From the NCBI GenBank assembly GCA_022647575.1, contig JALCKY010000001.1, positions 806,001 through 870,000 of the forward strand: 64,000 nt of DNA, written 5' to 3'. Source of the DNA: Lachnospiraceae bacterium (GTDB lineage Bacteria; Bacillota; Clostridia; Lachnospirales; Lachnospiraceae). The first letter of the stretch is position 1. The number at the start of each line of letters is the position of its first letter. Positions 23,051-32,436 of this stretch are shown here, piece after piece. Both the position numbers and the translations under genes were made by a program. Under the pieces are notes generated by a model. The model ran no database searches. It saw nothing but the letters and a program-made list of their open reading frames with translations, and had not been told where the DNA came from.

Positions 23051-24424
23051 TTAAACGGACTTCGTCAGAAGCTCCACGATTTTCTCGAAATGCATGAAGT
23101 GCGATGCCTTGACCAGGACCGTATCGTCCGCCTGCAGAAGCGCCGGCAGGTCTTTCGCCATCTCATCCGCGTCGGAAAACTCCTTCACTTCAATGGCCGT
23201 ATTTTCTTTCCGGATCTCCTCTCCGATCAGGGACGCAAGCGGGCCTGCCGTAATGACCAGGTCCAACGGCATTTCCGAGGCAGCCTGACCGACTTCGCGG
23301 TGAAGCTCCTTCTCATTTTTTCCGAGTTCGCCCATGTCGCCGAGAATCGCGACCTTTCGTCCGTCCGCATGGCTCAGGACCTTCAGTGAAGCTTTCATCG
23401 ACATGGGGTTGGCATTGTAGCAGTCATCAATCACAGTCCTGCCGCCGTTCTTCAGAATATGGAAACGCCCGGACAGGGACTCCAGCGATTCAATTCCCTT
23501 TTTGATCTGGCGGTTTGTTTCGCCCCAGAGAGAACCTACGGCTGCTGCCGCACAGGCATTCATCACCATATGCTCTCCCGGAATCGGGACCGTCACATGA
23601 AAGGTCGTGCCGTTCAGATGAATCCTGCAGGAAATGCCTTCCAGTCCGAGCGGCTTCACTTCATCTGCCCAGACGTCATTGTCCGGACTCATGCCGAAGA
23701 AAATGGGCTTCTGTCCTTTTACTTCCCTGACTGTCCGGAGCTTGTCATCGTCTCCGTTCAGCACGGCCCTGCCGCCGTCTTTCAGGAAATCAAAAACTTC
23801 CGTTTTCGCCTTCAGCACTCCGTCCCGGTCTTTCAGGAATTCCAGATGGCAGGTACCGATGTTCGTAATGACCGAGGTCGTCGGCGGTGCAATGGATGCG
23901 AGAACGCTCATCTCTCCGAAATGGCTGATGCCCATTTCCAGAACCGCGATCTGATCCTCTTCCGTCAGTCGGAAAATCGTAAAGGGCAGGCCGAGATCAT
24001 TGTTGAAGTTTCCAAGGGTCTTCAGGGTCCGGTACTTCTGCGAAAGGACTGAAGCGATCATTTCCTTCGTGCTGGTCTTGCCGACCGAACCCGTGACCGA
24101 AACGACCGGCGTGCCGAGCGACTGCAGATAGAATGCCGCGATTTTGCGCATCGCGTCCGTCGTCGATTTCACGTAAATAAACGGATGCCCCTTCGCCGCC
24201 GTCTTTTTCTCCGTCAGCGTGACAAGTGCACCTTTCTCCATGACCTGGGAAATGAAGCTGTGCCCGTCGGCTTTCTCGCCTTTTATCGGTATGAAAAGAC
24301 AGCCGGGCTTTGCTTCCCTGCTGTCTGCCGTAACGCTCGTAATCTCCCTGTCGGCAATCTCATACGGCCCGAAGTAATCGCCGCCGCATGCCTTGATAAT
24401 ATTCCTGATCGTCAGATTTTTCAT
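23051..24424 (-). CDS. murF: UDP-N-acetylmuramoyl-tripeptide--D-alanyl-D-alanine ligase
   Basis: Adds D-Ala-D-Ala to the UDP-MurNAc tripeptide, the last cytoplasmic peptidoglycan precursor step. The 457-residue protein shows the Mur ligase order: N-terminal domain with DSREAKPGCLFIPIKGEKADGH, ATP loop VTGSVGKTSTKEMIASVL, LEMGISHFGEMSVL, the C-terminal IDDCYNANPMSMKASL and ILGDMGELG. Length is normal. The Shine-Dalgarno is weak (AGGT); it follows ddl by 36 bases. The pair ddl-murF makes and uses D-Ala-D-Ala. Confidence 0.96.
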   Translation of the reverse strand: MKNLTIRNIIKACGGDYFGPYEIADREITSVTADSREAKPGCLFIPIKGEKADGHSFISQVMEKGALVTLTEKKTAAKGHPFIYVKSTTDAMRKIAAFYLQSLGTPVVSVTGSVGKTSTKEMIASVLSQKYRTLKTLGNFNNDLGLPFTIFRLTEEDQIAVLEMGISHFGEMSVLASIAPPTTSVITNIGTCHLEFLKDRDGVLKAKTEVFDFLKDGGRAVLNGDDDKLRTVREVKGQKPIFFGMSPDNDVWADEVKPLGLEGISCRIHLNGTTFHVTVPIPGEHMVMNACAAAAVGSLWGETNRQIKKGIESLESLSGRFHILKNGGRTVIDDCYNANPMSMKASLKVLSHADGRKVAILGDMGELGKNEKELHREVGQAASEMPLDLVITAGPLASLIGEEIRKENTAIEVKEFSDADEMAKDLPALLQADDTVLVKASHFMHFEKIVELLTKSV

Positions 24425-24460
24425 ATTCTACCTGTCTTTATTGAAATGCTGTCATTTTTC

Positions 24461-25501
24461 TTATTCTGAATATTTCTTCATCGATACCCGGATCAGCTCT
24501 TCGCAGAGCGTCGGATAATCCATCCCGGTCTGTGCCGCTTCCTGCGGCATGAGGGAGGTCGGCGTCATGCCCGGCAGCGTATTTGCCTCCAGGCAGTAGA
24601 CATCTCCGTTTTCATTCATCATGAAATCAAACCGTCCGTAGGCATCCAGCGCAAGGGTACGGTACCCGGCTTCCGTGTAGCGCTGCATCATTTCCGCAGT
24701 CTTATGCGGGATATTGGCCGGGCAGGTCTCGATCGTCGATCCGGGAGTGTATTTATTTTTATAATCATAGAAACCCTTGATCGGAGCTATCTCGATTACC
24801 GGAAGCGCATGGCCGTCGATGACGCTGACGGAAAATTCTCGTCCTTTGATATAGTCCTCAACGACGATTTCATCCTCCAGCCGGAAGGCCTCTTTCAGTG
24901 CTTTTTCGTATTCTTCCTGCGTATAGACGATGCGGACGCCGACCGAGGAGCCGCCGTTGCACGGCTTGACCACGACCGGGAATTTCATCGTGTAGGCTTC
25001 GATATCCGTCAGATAGCTTTCTTTCTTCAGCATGACTCCGTGAGGCGTCGGAATATTGGCATCCCTCAGCATGATCTTCGTAATGCCCTTATCCATGGCG
25101 ATTGCCGAACCCACATGACCGGTGCCGGTATACTGGATTCTGAAAAGATCAAAGGCTGCCTGGACCTTTCCGTTCTCACCGTTTTCACCGTGAAGCGCCA
25201 GAAAAACGATATCGCTGGCCTTGCAGATTTCCAGGACATTCGGACCGAAGAAGGCACGGGATGCATCTGCCTTCATTTCCTCGATTTTATCATTGAAGGC
25301 GCTGATGTCAGCCGCCGCCCTGTCCACGTCATAGTTTTCCGGAAACGCATCGTTCAGATCCGCTTTGGCATCTCCGCAGAAAACATCAACCAATACGGCG
25401 CGATGGCCTTTCGTCCTCAGTGCCTTGCATACGCCTGTCCCCGAAACGATTGAGATTTCCCGTTCCGTGGAAATTCCTCCGCACAGTACCGCAATATTCA
25501 T
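24461..25501 (-). CDS. ddl: D-alanine--D-alanine ligase
   Basis: ATP-grasp ligase making D-Ala-D-Ala. The 346-residue protein has GGISTEREISIVSG at the start, ALHGENGENGKVQAAFDL, VVKPCNGGSSVGVRIV, KGREFSVSVIDG and the metal-site motif FMMNENGDVYCLEANTLPGMT. AGGAGG lies about 8 bases before the ATG. The DxxN-NxxPGMT block and length are normal. It is upstream of murF. I cannot judge depsipeptide (VanA-like) specificity with certainty; the sequence looks like a housekeeping Ddl. Confidence 0.96.
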   Translation of the reverse strand: MNIAVLCGGISTEREISIVSGTGVCKALRTKGHRAVLVDVFCGDAKADLNDAFPENYDVDRAAADISAFNDKIEEMKADASRAFFGPNVLEICKASDIVFLALHGENGENGKVQAAFDLFRIQYTGTGHVGSAIAMDKGITKIMLRDANIPTPHGVMLKKESYLTDIEAYTMKFPVVVKPCNGGSSVGVRIVYTQEEYEKALKEAFRLEDEIVVEDYIKGREFSVSVIDGHALPVIEIAPIKGFYDYKNKYTPGSTIETCPANIPHKTAEMMQRYTEAGYRTLALDAYGRFDFMMNENGDVYCLEANTLPGMTPTSLMPQEAAQTGMDYPTLCEELIRVSMKKYSE

Positions 25502-25555
25502 TTCCGATTCCTCCTGCTTGTCAAACGCTTTCCGGCCTTCATGCCGGCCGCCTGA

Positions 25556-25792
25556 TCAGATGACCAGGTCTGTTGCTTTCTGATAAATGAGTCCCCTCGT
25601 TTCGCAGAACGAAAACATTTCCTCTTTATAGAGAACCGGCAGGGCCCATGAAAGGCCGCACCCTGCAGAGACAGCAGAAGGCGTCGGAATGATCCTTCCG
25701 GGCATGCCTTCCTCCCTGCATTTTGCTTCCAGTGCCATGGCATCGGTCGTTGCCGCAAAACTGAGAACCGTCATGAGTTCTTTTTTTCGCAT
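25556..25792 (-). CDS. DUF3343 (putative Se/S carrier-like) protein
   Basis: A 78-residue protein matching DUF3343: VLSFAATTDAMALEAKCREEGMPGRIIPTPSAVSAGCGLSWALPV. The two Cys (in AKCREE and AGCGLSW) and the IPTP-AGCG core are family hallmarks. The family is annotated as a putative Se/S carrier; function is unproven. It starts one base after the LUD gene stop codon region, so translation is coupled; an alternative start is the ATG six codons later. Confidence 0.88.
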   Translation of the reverse strand: MRKKELMTVLSFAATTDAMALEAKCREEGMPGRIIPTPSAVSAGCGLSWALPVLYKEEMFSFCETRGLIYQKATDLVI

Positions 25793-25793
25793 T

Positions 25794-26432
25794 TCAGTAT
25801 CCGAAGTCCTCGCCGATCAGAATGACCTTGATCTTCTTCGGAGGATTGCATCTGCGGATCCTTTCAAAATAATTGCAGATGGAATCCGGCGAATTGCAGT
25901 CTGCGCAGATGCCCGTCATCTTGCAGGGCGTCTTGATTTCAAATCTCTGCGCATTGGTCGTCGCCGCAACTGCACGTGCCCTGGCCATCGCATCCATGAC
26001 CGTCGGCATGACCTTCTTCATGCTCGCCACGATAATGACCGATTTCGGTCCGAACGTCATGGCCGCGACCCGGTTGCCGTTTCCGTCGATGTTGATCAGC
26101 TGACCGTCTTCCGTAATGGCATTTGTCCCGCTGATGAAGACATCTGCAAAGAAGGCCTGCCTCATCAGGTCAAGCCGCTCTTCCCTGCTCTTCGCCTTAT
26201 CCCGGTCAATGGTCTTGTATTTTTCACGGATGACATCCATGAGACCGATTTCCTCGGCGGTCATGCAGCCGCCCCAGGAAATGACATCGGTCTTCTTAAT
26301 CAGCGACAGGGCTTTCTTCTTCGCTTCTTCGCCTGTCGCACAGTAATAAGCATCGAAATACCTTGCCTTCAGAGCGGCAACGACTTTCTTTCCCGCCTTT
26401 TCATTGCGGTCCGTTACTGGTTTTCCGGCCAT
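25794..26432 (-). CDS. LUD-domain protein (lactate utilisation type)
   Basis: A 212-residue LUD-family protein (formerly DUF162). It has SWGGCMTAEEIGLMDVI, FISGTNAITEDGQLINIDGNGNRVAAMTFGPKSVIIV and a C-terminal Cys cluster, KTPCKMTGICADCNSPDSICNY, that could bind an iron-sulfur cluster or zinc. LutC and LutB relatives take part in lactate oxidation, but this stand-alone clade is uncharacterised. I chose the ATG at 26432, with AAGGAGG 7 bases upstream, over the longer frame from 26507. It is followed at once by the DUF3343 gene. Confidence 0.9.
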   Translation of the reverse strand: MAGKPVTDRNEKAGKKVVAALKARYFDAYYCATGEEAKKKALSLIKKTDVISWGGCMTAEEIGLMDVIREKYKTIDRDKAKSREERLDLMRQAFFADVFISGTNAITEDGQLINIDGNGNRVAAMTFGPKSVIIVASMKKVMPTVMDAMARARAVAATTNAQRFEIKTPCKMTGICADCNSPDSICNYFERIRRCNPPKKIKVILIGEDFGY

Positions 26433-26458
26433 GGGAATCCTCCTTCTTTCAAACAAAA

Positions 26459-26478
26459 GAGGGGGTTTCATCCCCCTC
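26459..26478 (-). terminator. Terminator between mntP-like and LUD genes
   Basis: GAGGGGG/CCCCCTC stem with a 6-base loop; on the minus strand it is followed by TTTTGTTT. It should end transcription from the mntP-like gene. Confidence 0.7.
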
Positions 26479-26566
26479 CTTCGGGCAGTTTCACTGCCTT
26501 TTATCATAGTTCTTTTTCAGCAGAACCGCAATATGAAATTGTCCGCCCCTGACCGGATCTCCGCTC

Positions 26567-27139
26567 CTACAGCTGAAGCACGATGGAAATGATGCAGAGC
26601 ATTCCTCCGCCGATGGCATAGGCTTTATGGCTCGGCGTCGGGCCGAAGCTCCTTCCGCTGAAGTAGCCGACCGCTGCAAAGATGGCCGTGCCCATGGCAA
26701 TCGCAATGACCATATACAGGAAATTGTACGTCATGATGCCGCAGACGACTCCTGCCAGCAGGGCATTGATGCACTGAAGCAGTGAAATCTTTAAATCCGT
26801 CCGGATATCTACCTCATCCATGCGGTGCTCGGTCATTCCGTTTTTCTTAAATGCCTGGATCAGCATTCTGACTCCGATGGCTGCGAGCAGGACGCCGGCA
26901 AATGCATGCACCCAGAAGGCCGAGTGTTCTGTCGTTCCGTTCTGAAGCAGCAGGCTTCCCAGCCAGTAGCCGACGCAGGCCGATGTCAGCTGGAGGGCAG
27001 CACAGGAAGCGACGATTTCCGCAACCTTCTTATCAAGTTTTACCAGCAGGGCACCGCGGTTGCACAGCGCTCCGAAAATGTCCAGAGACAGGGCAACGGC
27101 AATCATGATGATAAACAGGGCATGCATCATTTCTTCCAT
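26567..27139 (-). CDS. MntP/YtaF-family membrane protein (putative Mn2+ efflux)
   Basis: A 190-residue protein with six predicted membrane helices and the MntP-type pattern: ALSLDIFGALCNRG in helix 1 (Asp in the DxFx motif), then a charged central loop KKNGMTEHRMDEVDIRTDLKIS, and a second half starting ISLLQCINALLAGVVCGI. The family exports Mn2+; the YtaF branch is linked to sporulation. Substrate is inferred from family only. It lies 5 bases after the heptad lipoprotein gene, so it may be the last gene of the MMPL operon. Two ATG codons 3-4 codons downstream are alternative starts. Confidence 0.78.
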   Translation of the reverse strand: MEEMMHALFIIMIAVALSLDIFGALCNRGALLVKLDKKVAEIVASCAALQLTSACVGYWLGSLLLQNGTTEHSAFWVHAFAGVLLAAIGVRMLIQAFKKNGMTEHRMDEVDIRTDLKISLLQCINALLAGVVCGIMTYNFLYMVIAIAMGTAIFAAVGYFSGRSFGPTPSHKAYAIGGGMLCIISIVLQL

Positions 27140-27144
27140 GTTCC

Positions 27145-30100
27145 CTATGCCTCCGTATTGTCTGCCTTGATGCTGTCCGTCTTGATGATGAACTTGACAG
27201 CTGAAGTCTCGCCCTGAGCCGCGCCCGTAAAGGTCGTATAGTTTTCAGCCGCTGTCTTCATTTCATCAAATTTGTCTTCAAGAGTCTTTGCATCCGTATT
27301 ATACAGATCTGCCAGTTTCTGAATCCCTTCCGTGTTGAACTTGAGAACGCCGTCCTTGAGTTCGACGGAGCCTGACAGGAGTTTGGCAATGCCGTCCGCC
27401 AGCGTCTGGGCGCCTGAGGAAAGCTGCGCCGCACCGCTCTTCAGTTCGGACGACTTGCTGTCCAGTGTCGATGCACCGGATGCTAAAGTATTTGCGCCGT
27501 CCTGCAGCGTATTCAGACCGCTGTTCAGTGAAGAAGCTCCATTGCTGAGCGTCGAGGAGTTGCTGTCCAGTGCCGCCGTGCCGGCTGCCAGCTGCGATGC
27601 ACCGGAGTTCAGTGTATTGAGTCCGGACGACAGACTGGAAGCACCGCTGGTCAGAGCGGAAGAATTGCTGTTCAGGGTTGAAGTGCCGGAAGCAAGCTGC
27701 GAAGCCCCGGAAGAAAGAGTACTTAATCCGCTTGCAAGGTCAGAGGCACCTGATGTCAGCTGAGAAGATGAACCTGTCAGAGTTCCGAGACCAGTGGAAA
27801 GCTGAGCTGCGCCTGCATTCAGTTTATATAATCCTGAAATCGTACTGGCATCTGTTGAGTTCACGCCGATGATGGCGCAGATTCCCTGATAAACCTTGCT
27901 GAGTCCTGTCTGAAGTGCCGTTATGCCTGCAGGAATTGCGGCAGCCTGGGTTTTCATTGTTCCGACTACAGTACTGACAGCTTTCACTGCCGCACCGGAA
28001 GCCACACTCTGAATGGTACTGGTAATCGACTGTGCAAATTTTCCTGAACCTATTGTAAAGTAACTGTCAACTGCCCCTTTTAAATTGGTCTTATATGTAG
28101 CAGCAGCCGTATTCGCTGCATCCTGTGCTGCTGATGTCGCCGCGGACGAAACCGCATTTGCAGCTGCACTTGTCGCTGCTGTAGAAGCAGATGCTGCTGC
28201 CGATGTCTTGCATTGAGATATAATACTGTCGGCCAAAGTCCCTGCAGCAGCAGCATCTACATTTTGCGCTTCAAGTGCTGTGACTATACTATTGCGTGTT
28301 GTATCATCAACCGTTACACTTCCTGCATCTACCGTTACATTTCCCGCATTTACCGTTACGGTTCCTACTGAAATATCGGTGCCGTTAATCAGATTGTCAA
28401 CACCCTGATTAAGTCCGGCTGCAAGCTGTTTATCTGCTGAAGCAGTCGTTCCCTGATTGGTCGTTGCCCCGGATGCCGCATTAGCAGATACATCATTTAA
28501 TTGCTTCGACCCTTCTGTCGAGTAAACTGTCATGGCTTCGCAGAGTGTATCCATTCCGCTTTTAAGACTCGAAATGCCGTTGTTGATGCACGGAGTCACA
28601 TTGCCGCTTGCATCCGTGGTATCGGTATCAAATCCGCTCTTGATAGAATTCATGCTTTGGAGAACAGTCGATACGCCGCTGCTGACAGCTGCGGCACCGC
28701 TTGCCGCCGTGGAAACACCGGACGTATAGGCAGATACGCCGCTGTTCAGCGTATTGGCACCGCTTGCCGCACTTTCCGCTCCGGTTTTCAGAGCTGCTGC
28801 TCCATCGTTAATGCTTGATACGCCTGCCGTATAAGTGCTGACGCCGTTCGCCAGCGTCGCCGCGCCGGTCGCTGCGGAAGATGCTCCGCCGGCCACCTGC
28901 TGTGCACCGCTGTTCACGCTGCTGACGCCTGCCGTATAGGAATTGACTCCGTTCATGAGAGTGGCTGCACCATTTGCCGCCGTTGCACAGCCGAATGACA
29001 GTGACGCTGCACCGCTGCTGACCTGGGAAACACCGTCTGTGTACTGGCTGACGCCGTCGGACAGGGAAGAAGCACCGCTGGTCAGAGTCGGCATGTTATC
29101 GCTTGCTTCCTGGACTCCGTCGTTCAGGTCGGAAGCGCCGTCTGCCAGCTTATTGCCGTCATCCGAAAGTTCCGTTACCTTGCTGTCCAGGTCATCCGAG
29201 GCGCTGTCCGCATCTGCCGTGTCTTCGTCTATCGTGCTCTGTACATCCGTCAGCAGATTGGAGAAGACCATCGTCATGCACATGCCCATTTCAAATTTAT
29301 CGGCATCCATCGTGATTTCAACGGAATCCGGGATATCCAGATCCGTAATCTTATCCCTGATTTTCTGAAGGGAATCGGAGGAGTCGCTGTCCGAAGCCTG
29401 GTCCACGGCATCCGTCGCGGTCTCCTTTGCAGACTGCAGACTTTCGTTCATGCCCGGGAAAGCCATGCCGACGACAACCGTATTCTTGCCTTCGGAAACG
29501 ACCGAGCCGTGATCGACCGATACGTTGCTCACGTTGTCATTGGAAAATGCAATGCCGGTAACGGCCGTGAACGGTACATATACATCTCCGCTCTTGGCAG
29601 TGTTCGTATAATCAATATGGATCCTGACCTGACCGCTCTGTCCTGCAATGTCTTCCGGCTGAACCTGCTGGTCATTCAGATAGTAGGTAATGCTCTCGCT
29701 GACAGGCGGCTGCTCCGAAGTGCTGCCCTGATAGAAAATGTCCGATCCGTCTGCGTTCCAGGTCAGCGTATCTCCGTCTTCCGTATAAGTCTCATTTCCC
29801 TTGACGTTCGTGATATCGGTCAGGGAAGTGGAATCGGTAAGCGTGCTGGCCTTATCCGTATTCTTCAGCCAGTTGCTGACCGTGATGTTTTTCGTATTGC
29901 CGCTTGCGTCGGTAAAGACATAGACTGTCTCTTCCTTGTCGACGCCGTCCGTTGATCCGGTATTTCCGACCGCGCTGTCGATTGCGGACGTAATCATATT
30001 TTCTTCAGACGAAGCTTCCGTCGATGCGGAATCCGTATCCGCCGAAGACGTGCTCTGCGCCGCGCTTCCCGATCCGCAGGCGGCAAGTCCCACCGCCATG

Positions 30101-30147
30101 CTTCCCGAAAGAACGACAGCCAGTAATTTTTTCATTTTGCCTTTCAT
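27145..30147 (-). CDS. Giant heptad-repeat lipoprotein (YhgE-related coiled coil)
   Basis: A 1000-residue secreted lipoprotein: signal peptide MKKLLAVVLSGSMAVGLAACGSG with lipobox Cys, a Ser/Thr-rich linker, a beta-rich N-terminal region (to about 250), then two long stretches (about 330-520 and 790-950) of seven-residue units with the pattern L-x-x-G-A-x-x-L, e.g. LSSGASQLASGTSTLNSNSS. An Ala-rich helical section lies between. Such X-X-X-Leu-X-X-Gly proteins occur with MMPL or YhgE transporters in Firmicutes; they may form long rods spanning the cell wall. No C-terminal membrane helix is seen. It follows the MMPL gene by 59 bases, with AGGAGG before the start. Confidence 0.85.
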   Translation of the reverse strand: MKGKMKKLLAVVLSGSMAVGLAACGSGSAAQSTSSADTDSASTEASSEENMITSAIDSAVGNTGSTDGVDKEETVYVFTDASGNTKNITVSNWLKNTDKASTLTDSTSLTDITNVKGNETYTEDGDTLTWNADGSDIFYQGSTSEQPPVSESITYYLNDQQVQPEDIAGQSGQVRIHIDYTNTAKSGDVYVPFTAVTGIAFSNDNVSNVSVDHGSVVSEGKNTVVVGMAFPGMNESLQSAKETATDAVDQASDSDSSDSLQKIRDKITDLDIPDSVEITMDADKFEMGMCMTMVFSNLLTDVQSTIDEDTADADSASDDLDSKVTELSDDGNKLADGASDLNDGVQEASDNMPTLTSGASSLSDGVSQYTDGVSQVSSGAASLSFGCATAANGAATLMNGVNSYTAGVSSVNSGAQQVAGGASSAATGAATLANGVSTYTAGVSSINDGAAALKTGAESAASGANTLNSGVSAYTSGVSTAASGAAAVSSGVSTVLQSMNSIKSGFDTDTTDASGNVTPCINNGISSLKSGMDTLCEAMTVYSTEGSKQLNDVSANAASGATTNQGTTASADKQLAAGLNQGVDNLINGTDISVGTVTVNAGNVTVDAGSVTVDDTTRNSIVTALEAQNVDAAAAGTLADSIISQCKTSAAASASTAATSAAANAVSSAATSAAQDAANTAAATYKTNLKGAVDSYFTIGSGKFAQSITSTIQSVASGAAVKAVSTVVGTMKTQAAAIPAGITALQTGLSKVYQGICAIIGVNSTDASTISGLYKLNAGAAQLSTGLGTLTGSSSQLTSGASDLASGLSTLSSGASQLASGTSTLNSNSSALTSGASSLSSGLNTLNSGASQLAAGTAALDSNSSTLSNGASSLNSGLNTLQDGANTLASGASTLDSKSSELKSGAAQLSSGAQTLADGIAKLLSGSVELKDGVLKFNTEGIQKLADLYNTDAKTLEDKFDEMKTAAENYTTFTGAAQGETSAVKFIIKTDSIKADNTEA

Positions 30148-30206
30148 GTTTTTTTCCTCCTGTATGAAAATGAATCCGTTCTCAATTTCTGATCGATTCG
30201 TTCCGT

Positions 30207-32321
30207 CTACGCCGCTTCATGCATTTTATGCACATGCAGTTTTTTTCTTCCCGTGGTCTCCGGAAGGAAACCTTTGCTGGTCCGCACGATGACCGGATCA
30301 AACAGCGTCAGGATTGCCGGCAGCACCGTCATGACGGTTACCATCGAGATCAGGGCTCCCCGTGCCATCAGGATGCACATCGAGGAAATGATGCTGATGT
30401 TGGAATACATGCCGACTCCGAAAGTCGCTGCAAAGAAGGAAAGCCCGCTGACGAAAATACTCTGCAGGGAAGTCGTATGCGCAATCGTGATGGCATCGAC
30501 CTTTCCTTTTCCGAGGCTCCGTTCCTTCTGGTAGCGGCTGGTCATCAGGATTGCGTAATCGACTGTCGATCCCAGCTGGATCGTCCCGATGACAATGGAA
30601 GCAATGAACGGAAGCTTCGTGCCCGTGAATCCCGGAATGCCCATATTGATGAAGATTGCAAACTCGATCGTCGAAACCAGAAGCACCGGCAGGCTGAACG
30701 ATTTGAAGACGAACAGCACGATCAGGAAGATCAGGGCAATGGATACCCAGTTGACGACATTCAGGTCGTGGTTGGAAATCGTAATCAGATCCTTCGTGCA
30801 GGGTGCATCTCCGATCAGCATTCCCGTCGAGTCGTATTTTTTCAGGATCGTATTCAGCGTATCGATCTGTGTATTGACTGCATCGGATGCCGTCTTGTAC
30901 TCGCTGTTGATGATGATCAGCTGATACTGATCGGACGTCAGGGCATCCTTGATCTTATCCGGCAGCATTTCCTTCGGGAAACCGGAGCCGAGCAGCGCAT
31001 CGATGCCGAGAACGTTCTTCACTCCGTCAACCTTCTTCATTTCATCGCACATCTCGGAAATGTCTTCGCTGCTGACTGAATTGTCTGCCAGGACCATATG
31101 CGTCGCACTCATGTCGAAGGTGCTCTGAAGTTTCTGGTTCGCCTCAACCGATGCCAGCGTGGACGGAAGCGATTTGTCCAGTTCATAATAGACGCCGGTA
31201 TGCATGTATCCCCAGATGGCCGGGATCCAGATGATCGCGAACGCAATCAGAATGGCTTTGTAGTGTTTCGCGACAAAGCCCGGCAGCTTGGAGAACTTCG
31301 GGATCAGCGGCCTGTGCTTGGTCTTCTCGATCAGCGGGTCGAAGATCAGGATCATCGACGGCAGGATCGTGACGCAGGAAATGACTCCGAAGAGAACGCC
31401 CTTGGCCATGACGAGACCGATATCAAGACCGAACGTAAAACTCATGAAGCACAGGGCAATGAATCCGGCGATGGTCGTCACCGATGAACCGATGACCGAC
31501 TGCAGCGTCGCGCTGATGGCATGGGACATGGCCCGCTTTTTATCATCCTTGTATTTCTGCTCGTATTCCTCAAAGGAATGCCACAGGAAGATGGAATAGT
31601 CCATCGTGACGCCCAGCTGCAGGACCGCGGAAATCGCCTTGGTAATATAGGAAATCTGTCCGAAGAAATAGTTGCTCCCCATGTTGTAGAGGATGGCCAT
31701 TCCAATCGACAGAAGGAAGAAGACCGGAGCAAGAAACGTATCCATGGCAAACATCAGGACGATAAAGGCCAGTGCCACGGCGATGCCGACGTAAATCGGC
31801 TCCTCCTGTTCCGTCAGGTTCTTCGTATCGACGATGACGGCCGTCACGCCTGCCAGGAAGCAGTTCTGGTTCGCGATGCTGCGGATATCCGTGGCAGCCT
31901 GCATCGTGGCATCAGAAGATGTCGTCGTATCATAGACGATGAACATCAGGGTCGAATCATCCTTAAAAAATGCATCCTGGACTTCCTGCGGCAGTGCCTC
32001 GACCGGAATCGAAAGATCCGCCAGACTGTCGTACCAGTAGACGTCCTTGACATGGTCAACGGCAAGAATCTTCTGCTTCAGTGCCGCAACGTCCTTATTG
32101 TCCATTCCGTCCACGACCATCATGGAAATGGCTCCGGTGCCGAACTGGTTCTCCAGAATATCCTGCCCCTTCATCGTCTCAATGTCCGAGGGCAGATAAG
32201 TCAGCATATCGTAATTGACTCTCGTATGGACCATTCCCCAGACAGACGGAAGAAGCAGCGCGATCGCCACTGCCAGAATGATGAATCTGGACTTCACAAC
32301 TGCTTTGCCGAAATTACGCAT
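30207..32321 (-). CDS. MMPL/RND-family transporter
   Basis: A 704-residue polytopic membrane protein with the duplicated RND half: helix, large extracellular loop, then five helices, twice. The first half has LQLGVTMDYSIFLWHSFEEY, and the second IQLGSTVDYAILMTSRYQKE, the MMPL helix-4 motif with the proton-relay Asp-Tyr pair. Length is typical of Firmicutes YdfJ-like pumps. Substrate is unknown; lipids or amphiphilic toxins are usual guesses for this family. AAGGGAAGG is the ribosome site. It sits between a TetR regulator and the heptad lipoprotein, which probably acts as its extracellular partner. Confidence 0.93.
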   Translation of the reverse strand: MRNFGKAVVKSRFIILAVAIALLLPSVWGMVHTRVNYDMLTYLPSDIETMKGQDILENQFGTGAISMMVVDGMDNKDVAALKQKILAVDHVKDVYWYDSLADLSIPVEALPQEVQDAFFKDDSTLMFIVYDTTTSSDATMQAATDIRSIANQNCFLAGVTAVIVDTKNLTEQEEPIYVGIAVALAFIVLMFAMDTFLAPVFFLLSIGMAILYNMGSNYFFGQISYITKAISAVLQLGVTMDYSIFLWHSFEEYEQKYKDDKKRAMSHAISATLQSVIGSSVTTIAGFIALCFMSFTFGLDIGLVMAKGVLFGVISCVTILPSMILIFDPLIEKTKHRPLIPKFSKLPGFVAKHYKAILIAFAIIWIPAIWGYMHTGVYYELDKSLPSTLASVEANQKLQSTFDMSATHMVLADNSVSSEDISEMCDEMKKVDGVKNVLGIDALLGSGFPKEMLPDKIKDALTSDQYQLIIINSEYKTASDAVNTQIDTLNTILKKYDSTGMLIGDAPCTKDLITISNHDLNVVNWVSIALIFLIVLFVFKSFSLPVLLVSTIEFAIFINMGIPGFTGTKLPFIASIVIGTIQLGSTVDYAILMTSRYQKERSLGKGKVDAITIAHTTSLQSIFVSGLSFFAATFGVGMYSNISIISSMCILMARGALISMVTVMTVLPAILTLFDPVIVRTSKGFLPETTGRKKLHVHKMHEAA

Positions 32322-32360
32322 TTGTTTCCTTCCCTTCTTTTCTGAACTGAAAATGAGTAT

Positions 32361-32400
32361 AAAAAAAGAACCTCGGATTGAAAATATTCAATCCCGGTTC
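32361..32400 (-). promoter_or_regulatory. Terminator-like hairpin with embedded perfect palindrome before MMPL gene
   Basis: Between tetR and the MMPL gene, the minus strand has a hairpin (32368-32400) followed by seven T and TATACT. Its core is the perfect palindrome GGATTGAA-N4-TTCAATCC (32375-32394), which overlaps a plausible -35 (TTTCAA, 17 bp before TATACT). It can be a terminator for tetR, a TetR operator for the MMPL promoter, or both. Confidence 0.55.
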
Positions 32401-32436
32401 CCTGTCAAAAGCCTCTATACAAATCGCGGATTCTGT

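Noticed and set aside
27332-29955. Several plus-strand frames opposite the heptad-repeat gene
   Set aside because: Composition mirrors the codon use of the repeats; no ribosome sites or recognisable domains.
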